From NCBI GenBank assembly GCA_937907305.1, contig CALERQ010000209.1:1-16286 (forward strand): DNA of 16,286 nucleotides, given 5' to 3'. The position numbers and the translations under genes were made by a program. Source of the DNA: an uncultured Clostridia bacterium (lineage in GTDB: Bacteria > Bacillota > Clostridia > Oscillospirales > Ruminococcaceae). Of this stretch, positions 6,273 to 13,452 are shown piece by piece. Within the stretch, counting starts at the first letter, position 1. Each line of letters starts with the position of its first letter. The notes beneath the pieces were generated by a model. It had not been told where the DNA came from. It did not search any database and saw only the letters and a list, made by a program, of their open reading frames with translations.

Positions 6273-6326
6273 GGGGCCGGGACGCCCCGCCGTAGGCGGC
6301 GCTGACCTGCGGGGCGAACCGGCTCC
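6273..6326. repeat. Element D: degenerate or shorter member of the hairpin repeat family
   Basis: GGGGCCGG (6273-6280) pairs with CCGGCTCC (6319-6326) with one mismatch, and CGCCCCGC (6283-6290) pairs with GCGGGGCG (6309-6316). A competing inner hairpin CCGCC-GTA-GGCGG (6287-6299) again has a GNA loop. Only one clear hairpin remains, so it may be a decayed copy. It lies in the leader of the nucleotidyltransferase gene. Confidence 0.55.
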
Positions 6327-6356
6327 GGGCAGAATACCAGAAAAGGAGAAGATGAT

Positions 6357-7265
6357 ATGCAGAAACCGGCACTTGTCATTATGGCCGCGGGGCTGGGCAG
6401 CCGCTACGGCGGGCTGAAGCAGGCCGAACCGGTCGGTCCCCATGGGGAGCTCATCATTGATTATTCCATCCACGATGCGATGAAGGCGGGCTTTGGCCGG
6501 GTCATCTGCATCATCAAACCGGAAAACCGGGAGATCTTCGAGGAGCGCATTGGGCGGCGGCATACCGAGGCCAAGATAGAATATGCCTACCAGCGCATGA
6601 CCGATCTTCCGGAGGGTTACTCCATTCCGGAGGGGCGGCAGAAGCCCTGGGGCACCGCCCACGCAGTGATGTGCTGCGCCGGGATGCTGCGGGAGCCGTT
6701 CGCGGTCATCAATGCGGATGACTACTATGGCCCGGAGCCTTTTGAGGAGCTGTACGGCTTTTTGACCGCGCCGCACGAGGAAAACGGCAAGCTGCAGCTG
6801 TGCATGGCGGGCTACCGCCTGGTAAACACCCTTTCCGATAAGGGAACGGTGGCGCGCGGCATCTGCACGGTGGACGCAAACGGCAAGCTGACCGACATTG
6901 ATGAGCGGCTGAAGATCGGCTGGACAGCGGATGGGCGCATTACCGATGTGAGCCGGGAGGTGGAAGTGGAATACGACCCGCAGACCCCGGTTTCGATGAA
7001 CTGCTGGGGCTGCCCGCCGGAGCTGATGGAGGAATTCCAGCCGAGGTTTATTCATTTTCTGGAGCACATGAAGGACCCGTTAAAGAGCGAGTTCCTGCTG
7101 CCGGAGATGATAGGCGACCTGCTGCACGAAGGCCGTGCCGAGGTGACGGTGCTGCCGGTACATAACAAGTGGTACGGGGTGACCTACCGGGAGGACCATG
7201 AAAAGGTGGCGGCGGCCATGGCGGCGCTGACGGCCGATGGCCTGTACCCGAAGGTGCTGAAGTAA
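6357..7265 (+). CDS. Nucleotidyltransferase (NTP-transferase fold, sugar-phosphate type)
   Basis: This 302-residue protein has the nucleotide-binding signature MAAGLGSRYGGLKQ (9-22) with the catalytic Arg and Lys, KPWGTAHA (96-103), and the metal-site loop NADDYYG (119-125), as in GlmU-, RmlA- and GalU-type enzymes that make NDP-sugars from NTP and sugar-1-phosphate. It lacks the beta-helix acyltransferase of GlmU and the full GalU pattern, so the sugar is unknown. ATG 6357 has AAGGAG at 6343-6348. An extended -10 promoter and element D lie upstream. No sugar-pathway neighbour is present; the next gene downstream is a permease. Cytoplasmic. Confidence 0.87.
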   Translation: MQKPALVIMAAGLGSRYGGLKQAEPVGPHGELIIDYSIHDAMKAGFGRVICIIKPENREIFEERIGRRHTEAKIEYAYQRMTDLPEGYSIPEGRQKPWGTAHAVMCCAGMLREPFAVINADDYYGPEPFEELYGFLTAPHEENGKLQLCMAGYRLVNTLSDKGTVARGICTVDANGKLTDIDERLKIGWTADGRITDVSREVEVEYDPQTPVSMNCWGCPPELMEEFQPRFIHFLEHMKDPLKSEFLLPEMIGDLLHEGRAEVTVLPVHNKWYGVTYREDHEKVAAAMAALTADGLYPKVLK

Positions 7266-7293
7266 CCGCAAAGGGATAAGACTACTGTAAAGG

Positions 7294-7316
7294 GGGGGCG
7301 GTCTGGGGCCGCCCCC
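7294..7316 (+). terminator. GC-rich hairpin between the nucleotidyltransferase and permease genes
   Basis: GGGGGCGG (7294-7301) and CCGCCCCC (7309-7316) form an 8-bp stem with loop TCTGGGG, 28 bases after the stop codon. No T-run follows, so termination would be partial at best; it may be an mRNA 3' stabiliser or attenuator. Confidence 0.4.
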
Positions 7317-7373
7317 TGTGCCGTTTGGAAAATGGGGAGACAGCCGACAAAACGCCGGAGAAGGACCGTGGAC

Positions 7374-8489
7374 ATGGTGAAACATCAAATTTTATTAAAA
7401 CTGAAAAAGGACCCGGTGCTGGCGGTATCGCTGGTGCTGGCGGTGGTGTCCGCCTTTTGGGTCAGGCCCTCGGCGGCCTACCTGGGCTATATAGATTGGC
7501 GTGTGCTGGCGCTTTTGGCGGCCTTGATGCTGGCAGTAGCGGCGCTGGGACAGGCCGGACTATTTGATGCAGTGACGGCTGCCCTGCTGCGCCGGATGAG
7601 GGATACCCGACGGCTGGCGGCCGTACTGGTGGGGGTGTGCTTTTTTGCGGCGATGCTGATGACCAATGATGTGGCGCTGATCACCTTTGTGCCGCTGACG
7701 CTGATGCTGACCGCCCAGACCGGTACTGAAAGATTCAATATCCCTATTATTGCATTGCAAACGGTGGCGGCTAACCTGGGCAGCGCCATGACCCCCTTGG
7801 GCAACCCGCAGAATTTGTATCTCTATTCCCTTTCGGGGATGGGGTTGGGAGAGTTTTTGCGGCTGATGGCGCCGGTAACGGGTCTATCTTTGGTGCTGCT
7901 GAGCGCGGCGGTACTGTGCCTGCCCTGCCGGCCGTTGGGCGTGGCGGATATCCGCCTGAACCGGCCGGACCGCCGGGGGCTGCTGCTGTGGGGAGCGGTA
8001 TTTGCGGTGTGTCTGCTCTCGGTGCTGCGTGTGCTGCATTACGGAATTGCGCTGGGTGTGGCGGTGCTGGCGGCCCTGCTTACCGACCGGCAGCTGCTGC
8101 GGCGTGTGGATTACAGCCTGCTGCTGACTTTTCTGTTTTTCTTTGTCTTTGTGGGAAATATGAAGGCTCTGCCGACCGTGAGCGAGGCGCTTTCCGGACT
8201 GGTGGCGGGGCGGGAAATGACGGTGGGAATCCTGCTGAGCCAAGTGATAAGCAATGTGCCGGCGGCCATGCTGCTTTCCGGCTTTACCGCCGATTACCCG
8301 GCGCTGCTGCTGGGGGTGAACCTCGGCGGGCTGGGCACCCTGATCGCTTCAATGGCAAGTCTGATCTCCTACAAGCTGTACGCCGCGGCGGACGGGGCAA
8401 AAACAGGAAAATATATGCTCTTTTTTACGGCGGTGAATGTGGTGCTGCTGGCGGTTCTGTGGGGAGCGATGGTTATAATAAATAAATGA
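7374..8489 (+). CDS. Ion transporter (IT) superfamily permease, ArsB/NhaD/YbiR-like
   Basis: About 371 residues with 10-11 hydrophobic segments. The family's first re-entrant hairpin is seen in NLGSAMTPLGNPQN (134-147), preceded by the helix with TNDVALITFVPL; the second repeat has SNVPAAMLLSGF and NLGGLGTLIASMASLIS. These inverted repeats are typical of the SLC13/ArsB/NhaD/CitMHS clan, which moves anions or antiports cations. The substrate is not evident. ATG 7374 is chosen because AGAAGGA lies 8 bases upstream; an in-frame ATG at 7332 would add a very basic 14-residue tail and has no clear ribosome site. The loop following the first re-entrant hairpin is short. A different member of the same superfamily follows after a 368-base gap. 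Confidence 0.85.
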   Translation: MVKHQILLKLKKDPVLAVSLVLAVVSAFWVRPSAAYLGYIDWRVLALLAALMLAVAALGQAGLFDAVTAALLRRMRDTRRLAAVLVGVCFFAAMLMTNDVALITFVPLTLMLTAQTGTERFNIPIIALQTVAANLGSAMTPLGNPQNLYLYSLSGMGLGEFLRLMAPVTGLSLVLLSAAVLCLPCRPLGVADIRLNRPDRRGLLLWGAVFAVCLLSVLRVLHYGIALGVAVLAALLTDRQLLRRVDYSLLLTFLFFFVFVGNMKALPTVSEALSGLVAGREMTVGILLSQVISNVPAAMLLSGFTADYPALLLGVNLGGLGTLIASMASLISYKLYAAADGAKTGKYMLFFTAVNVVLLAVLWGAMVIINK

Positions 8490-8641
8490 AATGATATATA
8501 TGATATATATAAAGAGAAGAATTTTTTGTTGGATGGCGAAATTTATTGATAGCATATACGCTATAAAGCAAGACCAAAAACGGATACCAGGGTGAAGCGG
8601 AGCTTTTTGAAAATGGGACAAGCTGGATGAATTTCCGTCAC

Positions 8642-8683
8642 AGTTGCGCAATTTAGCGATTGCATTTACAAATAGTTGCGCAA
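8642..8683. promoter_or_regulatory. Two TTGCGCAA palindromes 32 bp apart (operator candidate)
   Basis: AGTTGCGCAA is repeated exactly at 8642-8651 and 8674-8683. The core TTGCGCAA is a perfect palindrome, and the 32-bp period equals about three helical turns, placing both on the same DNA face. They lie upstream of the permease promoter, as expected for an operator pair. The regulator is unknown. Confidence 0.45.
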
Positions 8684-8759
8684 AACTGCCGTAAATTAAC
8701 GGAAACAAGACATGAAGGGAAAATGAGTTATTCCTTTTTGGGAATATAGGTAGTCTTTT

Positions 8760-8787
8760 TTGAGATATCCCTTTTCATATTTAGTAT
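8760..8787 (+). promoter_or_regulatory. Weak promoter candidate of the permease-kinase operon
   Basis: TTGAGA (8760-8765), 16-base spacer, TAGTAT (8782-8787). An alternative -10, TATATT, lies at 8790-8795 without a matching -35. AAAGGGG at 8841-8847 serves as ribosome site for the following gene. Confidence 0.4.
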
Positions 8788-8857
8788 GTTATATTAGCGG
8801 AGCTGAAAGACGCCGGATGCGGCGGACGCAGTTTAAGAGAAAAGGGGTATAGAGATT

Positions 8858-10207
8858 ATGGAAGCGATTGCTGCCATTGTGATCTTTGTGCTGATGTTCG
8901 CACTGATCATACTGGATAAGATTCCGCGGCACTACATCACACTGGGGTGCGCCGCGGCAACACTCATCATCGTCTTTGGCGTGTGCATGAAGAGCCCGCA
9001 GGCGATAATGGAAACACTGAACCTGAAAACCATCATCACCGGGAACTTCTGGATCAGCTCCGGAGAGAGCAGCTCCAGCGGTATCAACTGGGAGACCATT
9101 ATCTTTGTGGCCGGTATGATGGTGATGGTGGAGGGTATGGCCAAGGCGGGCTTTTTCCGCTGGCTGTGCCTGACCATAGCCAAGGCGGTAAAATATAAGG
9201 TAATGCCTATTCTTATCACCTTTATGGTGATGAGCGCCGTGCTGGCCATGTTTATCGATAGCATCACCGTCATTCTGTTCCTGGCGGCGGTAACGGTAGA
9301 GCTTTCTCAGCTGCTGAAATTTGACCCGGTGCCGATGGTGCTGGCGGAGATTTTCTGCGCCAACCTGGGCGGCTCCGCCACCATGTGCGGCGACCCGCCC
9401 AACATCATAGTGGGGACCGCGCTGGGTTACAGCTTCGCCGATTTTATTACCAATACCGGCGTGATTGCCGGCATTGCCCTGGTGGTGAGCGTGGTGTTTT
9501 ATGCGCTGGCTTACCGCAAGGAGCTGACGGCCAGCGCGGCGGCCAATGCCGGGCTGACGGTACATTATCCCGATCCGAGCGAAGCCATTACCGATAAGAA
9601 GGAATTTGTGCTGAGCTGCGTTATTTTCCTGTGCGCGGTGGTGCTGCTGGTGACCCATGCCCAGACCCATCTGACGGTGGCGCTTATTGGCGTGGCGATC
9701 ACGATACTGACGCTGATCTGCTTTGCCAGGGATGCCAAGGAGATCATCCGCGGCGTGGACTACCAGACCCTGCTGTTCTTCATCGGACTGTTTGTAGTGG
9801 TAGGCGGCCTGGAGCAGACGGGTGTACTGGTGATGATCGCGGAATTCATCGGCAAGCTGTGCGGCGGCAACATTCTGGCGATGGTCTACATCGTGCTGTG
9901 GATCTCCGCTGTGGCCAGCTCGGTAGTTGACAATATTCCGTTTGCTGCTACAATGGTACCTGTGATAAAGACACTGGCGGCCACCACCGGTGCCGATCTT
10001 TCCACCCTGGCGTGGGGACTTTCCATCGGTACCGATATCGGCGGCAGCGCCACCCCCATCGGTGCTTCGGCCAATGTAGTGGGTACCTCGGTGGTTTCCA
10101 AGGCCGGTCACCCGGTAAGCTGGGGCCGCTACTGCAAGACCGCCATCCCGGCGACCATCATTGTGCTGGGCATTGCCATGATCGTGATCAAGCTGAGATA
10201 TTTCTAA
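8858..10207 (+). CDS. ArsB/NhaD/SLC13-type ion transporter
   Basis: A 449-residue membrane protein with about 11 hydrophobic segments. Both inverted-repeat hairpin motifs are clear: NLGGSATMCGDPPNI (169-183) and TDIGGSATPIGASANVV (392-408), the hallmark of the ArsB/NhaD branch of the ion transporter superfamily. Helix-flanking motifs FIDSITVILFLAA and VVDNIPFAATMVP also fit. The family includes Na+/H+ antiporters, arsenite pumps and anion permeases; the substrate here is unknown, and no ars genes are nearby. The segment WISSGESSSSGINWE (about 66-80) is a Ser-rich external loop. ATG 8858 follows AAAGGGG. The next gene starts 18 bases after the stop codon, so the two form an operon. Confidence 0.9.
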   Translation: MEAIAAIVIFVLMFALIILDKIPRHYITLGCAAATLIIVFGVCMKSPQAIMETLNLKTIITGNFWISSGESSSSGINWETIIFVAGMMVMVEGMAKAGFFRWLCLTIAKAVKYKVMPILITFMVMSAVLAMFIDSITVILFLAAVTVELSQLLKFDPVPMVLAEIFCANLGGSATMCGDPPNIIVGTALGYSFADFITNTGVIAGIALVVSVVFYALAYRKELTASAAANAGLTVHYPDPSEAITDKKEFVLSCVIFLCAVVLLVTHAQTHLTVALIGVAITILTLICFARDAKEIIRGVDYQTLLFFIGLFVVVGGLEQTGVLVMIAEFIGKLCGGNILAMVYIVLWISAVASSVVDNIPFAATMVPVIKTLAATTGADLSTLAWGLSIGTDIGGSATPIGASANVVGTSVVSKAGHPVSWGRYCKTAIPATIIVLGIAMIVIKLRYF

Positions 10208-10225
10208 GCAGAGAGGGAGGACAGT

Positions 10226-10855
10226 ATGGAACACGAAAAGCAGCAGGTCATTATTACCATCGGCCGGGAATACGGCTCCGGCGGACACCTGATAGCCGAT
10301 ATGCTGGGTGAGAAGTATGGGCTGCCGGTCTATGACAGCACCATCATCGAAACGATAGCCAAGGAAAAGAACCTGAACCTGGATGAGCTGAAAAAGTTTG
10401 AGGAGAAGCCCCGCAACCGGCTGTTCACCCGCTCCATAGATGGATACAGCAACTCCCCGGAGGATGTTATTGCCTACATGGAATTTGACTTCCTGCGGGA
10501 GAAGGCCAGATCCGGCGAGAGCTTCATTGTGGTGGGGCGCTGCGGCAGCTCCATCCTGAAGGGCTACCGGGGGGTCATCAGCATCTTTGTGACCGGCGAT
10601 ATGCCGGAGAAGATCCAGCGCGTGGCAACGGAATTCCATGTCTCCAATGAGGACGCGGAAATGATGATCCAGAAGAACAATAAGAGCCGCAAGCTGTACC
10701 ATAACTTCTACTGCAAGGAGAAGTGGGGCGATAGCCGTTACTATGAGCTGACCATCAACACTTCCAAAATCGGCTTTGAGCGGGCCGCGGAAGTCATCGA
10801 CTGCTACATTAAGGAGCGGATGGGTGATGACTGGGCCGAGCACATTGCCAGATAA
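10226..10855 (+). CDS. Cytidylate-kinase-like P-loop protein
   Basis: This 209-residue protein matches the cytidylate-kinase-like family found beside membrane proteins in Clostridia. The P-loop variant GREYGSGGH is at 13-21, a mid-domain VVGRCGSSIL follows, and the C-terminal half has the lid-like Lys/Arg-rich segment NNKSRKLYHNFY. True CMP kinases are essential housekeeping enzymes with a longer substrate-binding insert; this is probably a paralogue with another phosphoryl acceptor or a sensor role. AGGGAGG (10214-10220) precedes ATG 10226. It is co-transcribed with the ion transporter, and a strong terminator follows, so the pair is a closed unit. A link between nucleotide binding and transport control is inference. 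Confidence 0.85.
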   Translation: MEHEKQQVIITIGREYGSGGHLIADMLGEKYGLPVYDSTIIETIAKEKNLNLDELKKFEEKPRNRLFTRSIDGYSNSPEDVIAYMEFDFLREKARSGESFIVVGRCGSSILKGYRGVISIFVTGDMPEKIQRVATEFHVSNEDAEMMIQKNNKSRKLYHNFYCKEKWGDSRYYELTINTSKIGFERAAEVIDCYIKERMGDDWAEHIAR

Positions 10856-10883
10856 AAGGCTGAAGAATAAAGAGAAGGAAAAG

Positions 10884-10920
10884 ACCTCCGCCCGGGAAAA
10901 CCGGACGGAGGTTCTTTTTT
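10884..10920 (+). terminator. Rho-independent terminator, probably bidirectional
   Basis: ACCTCCG (10884-10890) and CGGAGGT (10906-10912) pair, with a further CCGG/CCGG stem inside after one mismatch and loop GAAAA, followed by TCTTTTTT. On the minus strand the stem is followed by CTTTTCC, so it may also serve the convergent cotJC gene. Confidence 0.9.
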
Positions 10921-10932
10921 GCGTGGAGAGGC

Positions 10933-11529
10933 TTAGCCGCGGAAGGCGGGATTGAAGGCGTAGAAATTGCGGGAATTGAGGTCATCCTGCACCATGCGGA
11001 GGGCTTCGCCAAACCGCTGATAATGGACGATCTCTCGCTCCCGCAGGAAGCGGATGGGTGCGATGACATCGGGGTCATCGATGAGACGGAGGATGTTATC
11101 GTAGGTAGTGCGGGCTTTCTGCTCGGCGGCCATATCCTCGCTCAGGTCGGTGATGGGGTCGCCGGTGGACTGCATGGAGGCGGAGGAGAAGGGCATGCCG
11201 CTGGCGGCCTGCGGCCAGATGCCGACGGTGTGATCGACGAAGTAGGGCGCGAAGCCGGAATTTTTGATCTCCTCGATGGAGAGATTCCGGGTGAGTTGAT
11301 GAACAATGGTGCCGATCATCTCCAGATGGGCCAGCTCCTCGGTGCCGATATCATTGAGGAGACCGGCGACCCGGCGGTTGGGCATGGCAAATTTTTGCGA
11401 AAGGTAGCGCAGGCTGGCACCCAATTCGCCGTCGGGTCCGCCGTATTGGCTTATTATGATCTGCGCGGCCTTGGCGTTGGGGCGCTTGATATTGACCGGG
11501 AATTCCAAGATCTTATCATAGTTCCACAT
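10933..11529 (-). CDS. cotJC: Spore coat protein CotJC, manganese-catalase family
   Basis: The 198-residue product has the four-helix-bundle fold of Mn catalases. Metal-site residues are seen in GPDGELGASLRYL (first Glu), GTEELAHLEM (Glu and His) and EREIVHYQRF (Glu and His). In Bacillus it is a coat component built with CotJA and CotJB, and it may remove peroxide. ATG 11527-11529 with GGGAGGG upstream is used; five extra codons further upstream (from 11544) are possible but poorly placed. It starts 2 bases after the cotJB stop. Last gene of the operon, ended by a bidirectional terminator. Confidence 0.95.
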   Translation of the reverse strand: MWNYDKILEFPVNIKRPNAKAAQIIISQYGGPDGELGASLRYLSQKFAMPNRRVAGLLNDIGTEELAHLEMIGTIVHQLTRNLSIEEIKNSGFAPYFVDHTVGIWPQAASGMPFSSASMQSTGDPITDLSEDMAAEQKARTTYDNILRLIDDPDVIAPIRFLREREIVHYQRFGEALRMVQDDLNSRNFYAFNPAFRG

Positions 11530-11531
11530 AT

Positions 11532-11780
11532 TCAACCCTCCCAAGGCCAGGGAGTGCAGCCCCAGCTCCAGTTACGGCTGCCCGCGGCGGCACAGGGGGT
11601 CAGCGGGGCGGCCTCATTATAGGCGGTACGGGCGGCATCCAGCTTTTCGCAGGCTTTGGCAAAGGCAGCGGCCGCCTCCTGGCAATCCGGATGGGTATCC
11701 AGGTACAGGCGGCACTCCAGTGCGGTAAAGGCCTGCCGCTGGACTTCCCTTGTCAGCTGGCAGAGGTTATTTTCAGCCAC
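11532..11780 (-). CDS. cotJB: Spore coat protein CotJB
   Basis: An 82-residue protein with the family core YLDTHPDCQEA and the aromatic tail WSWGCTPWPWEG that ends CotJB proteins. The start is GTG 11778-11780, preceded by AGGGGGG; the reading frame continues upstream across cotJA, so a longer product is rejected. The start overlaps the end of cotJA by 8 bases, and the stop lies just before cotJC, so translation is probably coupled. A mother-cell coat component expected to be expressed late in sporulation. Confidence 0.9.
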   Translation of the reverse strand: MAENNLCQLTREVQRQAFTALECRLYLDTHPDCQEAAAAFAKACEKLDAARTAYNEAAPLTPCAAAGSRNWSWGCTPWPWEG

Positions 11781-12015
11781 GGTTAGCCCCCCTTTCACAG
11801 TCGCAGCCGGTAAACGGCAGATCCAGCGCCGGGAATAAGGTCCCCCGGCAGAGCGCTTTCTCGGCATCGTAGGTTTCGCCCCAGCGCTGCCACGGTACAT
11901 AGGCCATGGCAATGGGGTATTCGCTATCGATGATGCGGCGGGTGCGGTTCATCCCCGCAGGGGCGTAGCCGGGCTGGGCACCCATGCAGCCGCCGTTATT
12001 GCAGTATCTCATCAT
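11773..12015 (-). CDS. cotJA: Spore coat protein CotJA
   Basis: An 80-residue protein with the CotJA pattern AMAYVPWQRWGETYDAEKAL followed by GTLFPALDLPF. It starts with two ATG codons (12013-12015 and 12010-12012); AAAGGAG lies about 4 bases before the first and 7 before the second, so either may be used. The N-terminus is Cys/Gly-rich (CNNGGC). First gene of the cotJA-cotJB-cotJC operon. I looked for sigma-E or sigma-K boxes and found none that are convincing in the gap shared with the divergent helicase gene. Confidence 0.9.
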   Translation of the reverse strand: MMRYCNNGGCMGAQPGYAPAGMNRTRRIIDSEYPIAMAYVPWQRWGETYDAEKALCRGTLFPALDLPFTGCDCERGANRG

Positions 12016-12088
12016 GTCACTCCTTTCGGAAAGGTTCATTGGCATACTACGACCGGGGCAGCCGCGCGGTGATTCGGTGGGATTTACA

Positions 12089-12117
12089 TTGAAAAGGGGC
12101 GCAAAAGATGCTATAAT
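12089..12117 (+). promoter_or_regulatory. Vegetative promoter of the helicase gene
   Basis: TTGAAA (12089-12094), 17-base spacer, TATAAT (12112-12117) with TGC before the -10. It predicts a leader of about 170 bases that contains element E in full. Confidence 0.88.
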
Positions 12118-12167
12118 AGCTCCCGGACGAGATAAAAAACGGAAAGACCCAGCAGAAGGCCGGCATG

Positions 12168-12248
12168 GGGCGCAGCCCCGCCCGCCCGGAGGGCGGGCGA
12201 CACGAGCGGAGCTCGTGTGTTTCGGCGGAGTCGAAACGGGCTGCGCCC
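12168..12248. repeat. Element E: perfect four-way-junction repeat in the helicase leader
   Basis: The outer stem GGGCGCAGCCC (12168-12178) pairs with GGGCTGCGCCC (12238-12248). Hairpins 12179-12199 (9 bp), 12200-12218 (8 bp) and 12219-12237 (8 bp, one G-T pair) fill the inside with no unpaired base between stems, and all three loops are GGA. The G-T pair leaves the fold intact although the sequence differs from the other hairpins. It is transcribed from the promoter at 12089-12117. Confidence 0.93.
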
Positions 12249-12294
12249 TTACCGGGAGCTTGCAGAGGGTCAAAAAAGGAAAAGGAAGTAGAGC

Positions 12295-13440
12295 ATGATA
12301 ACAAATTACCAGGACCTGCCCATCCGCGAGGAGCTGAAGAAGGCCATAGCGGAGATGGGCTTTACCGAGATGACCGAGATCCAGCAGAAAGCGATCCCGG
12401 AACTGCTGGCCGGTAAGGAGGTCATTGCCAAGGCCCCCACCGGTACCGGTAAGACCTGTGCCTTCGGTGTGCCGATGGTGCAGCGCATCCAGCCGGAAAA
12501 GGGCTATGTGCAGGGGGTCATCCTGTGCCCCACCCGGGAGCTCTGTTTGCAGATCACCGAGGAGCTGACAAAGCTGGGCAAGTATATCCCCGGCTTTTCC
12601 ATCGTGGCCGTGTATGGCGGACAGTCCATGCAGCCGCAGATCAATGCCCTTCGCAGGAACCCGCAGATCGTGGTGGCTACCCCCGGCCGCCTGATGGACC
12701 ATATGCGCCGGCGCAATGTCGCTATCGACCGAACTGAGATGATCGTGCTGGATGAAGCGGACGAGATGCTGGATATGGGCTTCTATCAGGATGTGCGCTG
12801 GATTCTGGACCGGGTGCCGCGCACCAAGCAGATGTCCATGTTCTCAGCCACCATTTCCCGCGAGGTCATGGATATCGGCTGGCTGTACCAGCTGGACCCC
12901 GTGGAGCTGGTGGTGGAGCCGGTGGCGGAAAGCAAGCCCCGCATCACCCAGTACTGCATTAAGTGCAGCGGCCGGGAGCGCATTGAAACACTTATCAACC
13001 TGTTAAAGCGGGAGGAATACCGCCGCAGTATGGTGTTCTGCAATACCAAGTACGGCACTGTCAGCCTGGTGACCCACCTGGAAAAGGCGGGGATCCGTGC
13101 CAAGTGTCTCAATGGCGATATGGAGCAGGCCGCCCGCAACCGCATCATGGGGGCATACCGCAATAATGAATTTGATGTACTGGTAGCCACCGATGTAGCA
13201 GCCCGCGGCATTGATGTGGAGCAGGTGGATGCCGCCTTCAATTACGAGATCCCCAATGAGAATGAATACTACCTGCACCGCATCGGGCGTACCGGCCGCG
13301 CCGGCCGGGAGGGCGTTTCCTTCGTCTTTTACAGCGAAAACGAGCGCCCGCGGCTCAAAACCATCCTCAAGTACTCCGGCAACAGCTACCACCCCGTTAC
13401 CGTCAATGCGGATGGCAGCTTTACCGCGTGCGAGCTGTAA
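12295..13440 (+). CDS. DEAD-box ATP-dependent RNA helicase, core only
   Basis: Unwinds or remodels RNA using ATP; relatives (CshA, RhlE) act in ribosome assembly, RNA decay and cold adaptation. The 381 residues hold all core motifs: Q-motif region with Gln 30/31, Walker A APTGTGKT (47-54), PTREL (79-83), TPGR (129-132), DEAD (153-156), SAT (184-186), ATDVAARGID and HRIGRTGRAGR. There is no basic or DbpA-type C-terminal tail, so partner choice may depend on other proteins. ATG 12295 has AAAGGAAG upstream. The leader carries element E, a structured target that could be a substrate for the helicase (inference). The DUF6472-like gene follows 12 bases after the stop. Confidence 0.94.
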   Translation: MITNYQDLPIREELKKAIAEMGFTEMTEIQQKAIPELLAGKEVIAKAPTGTGKTCAFGVPMVQRIQPEKGYVQGVILCPTRELCLQITEELTKLGKYIPGFSIVAVYGGQSMQPQINALRRNPQIVVATPGRLMDHMRRRNVAIDRTEMIVLDEADEMLDMGFYQDVRWILDRVPRTKQMSMFSATISREVMDIGWLYQLDPVELVVEPVAESKPRITQYCIKCSGRERIETLINLLKREEYRRSMVFCNTKYGTVSLVTHLEKAGIRAKCLNGDMEQAARNRIMGAYRNNEFDVLVATDVAARGIDVEQVDAAFNYEIPNENEYYLHRIGRTGRAGREGVSFVFYSENERPRLKTILKYSGNSYHPVTVNADGSFTACEL

Positions 13441-13452
13441 GGAGGCGCAGCC

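Larger units (their letters stand above)
8490..8857. other. AT-rich 368-base gap with repeats, palindromes and a promoter
   Basis: No convincing gene lies here; the stretch is much richer in A/T than its flanks. It holds two copies of AGTTGCGCAA (8642-8651, 8674-8683), TTTCCGT (8632-8638) inverted to ACGGAAA (8699-8705), the small hairpin CCGT-aaatta-ACGG (8689-8702), the hairpin TATTCC/GGAATA (8729-8746) followed by a T-run at 8755-8761, and a promoter candidate for the next gene. A small RNA or a regulated leader is possible. No known riboswitch is recognised. Confidence 0.5.

Noticed and set aside
4183..6372. Long minus-strand open frame of 729 codons
   Set aside because: It is the GC-rich shadow of the xdhC-like gene and runs through its terminator, parS, element C and the ZIP gene in another frame; composition is His/Arg/Pro-rich and lacks domains.
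8789..10843. Long minus-strand open frame of 684 codons
   Set aside because: It is the antisense of the clear transporter and kinase-like genes, has a His/Gln-rich low-complexity product and no ribosome site.
12016..12088. Sigma-E or sigma-K promoter for the cotJ operon
   Set aside because: Expected on biology, but no -35/-10 pair close to the known consensus could be read at proper spacing.
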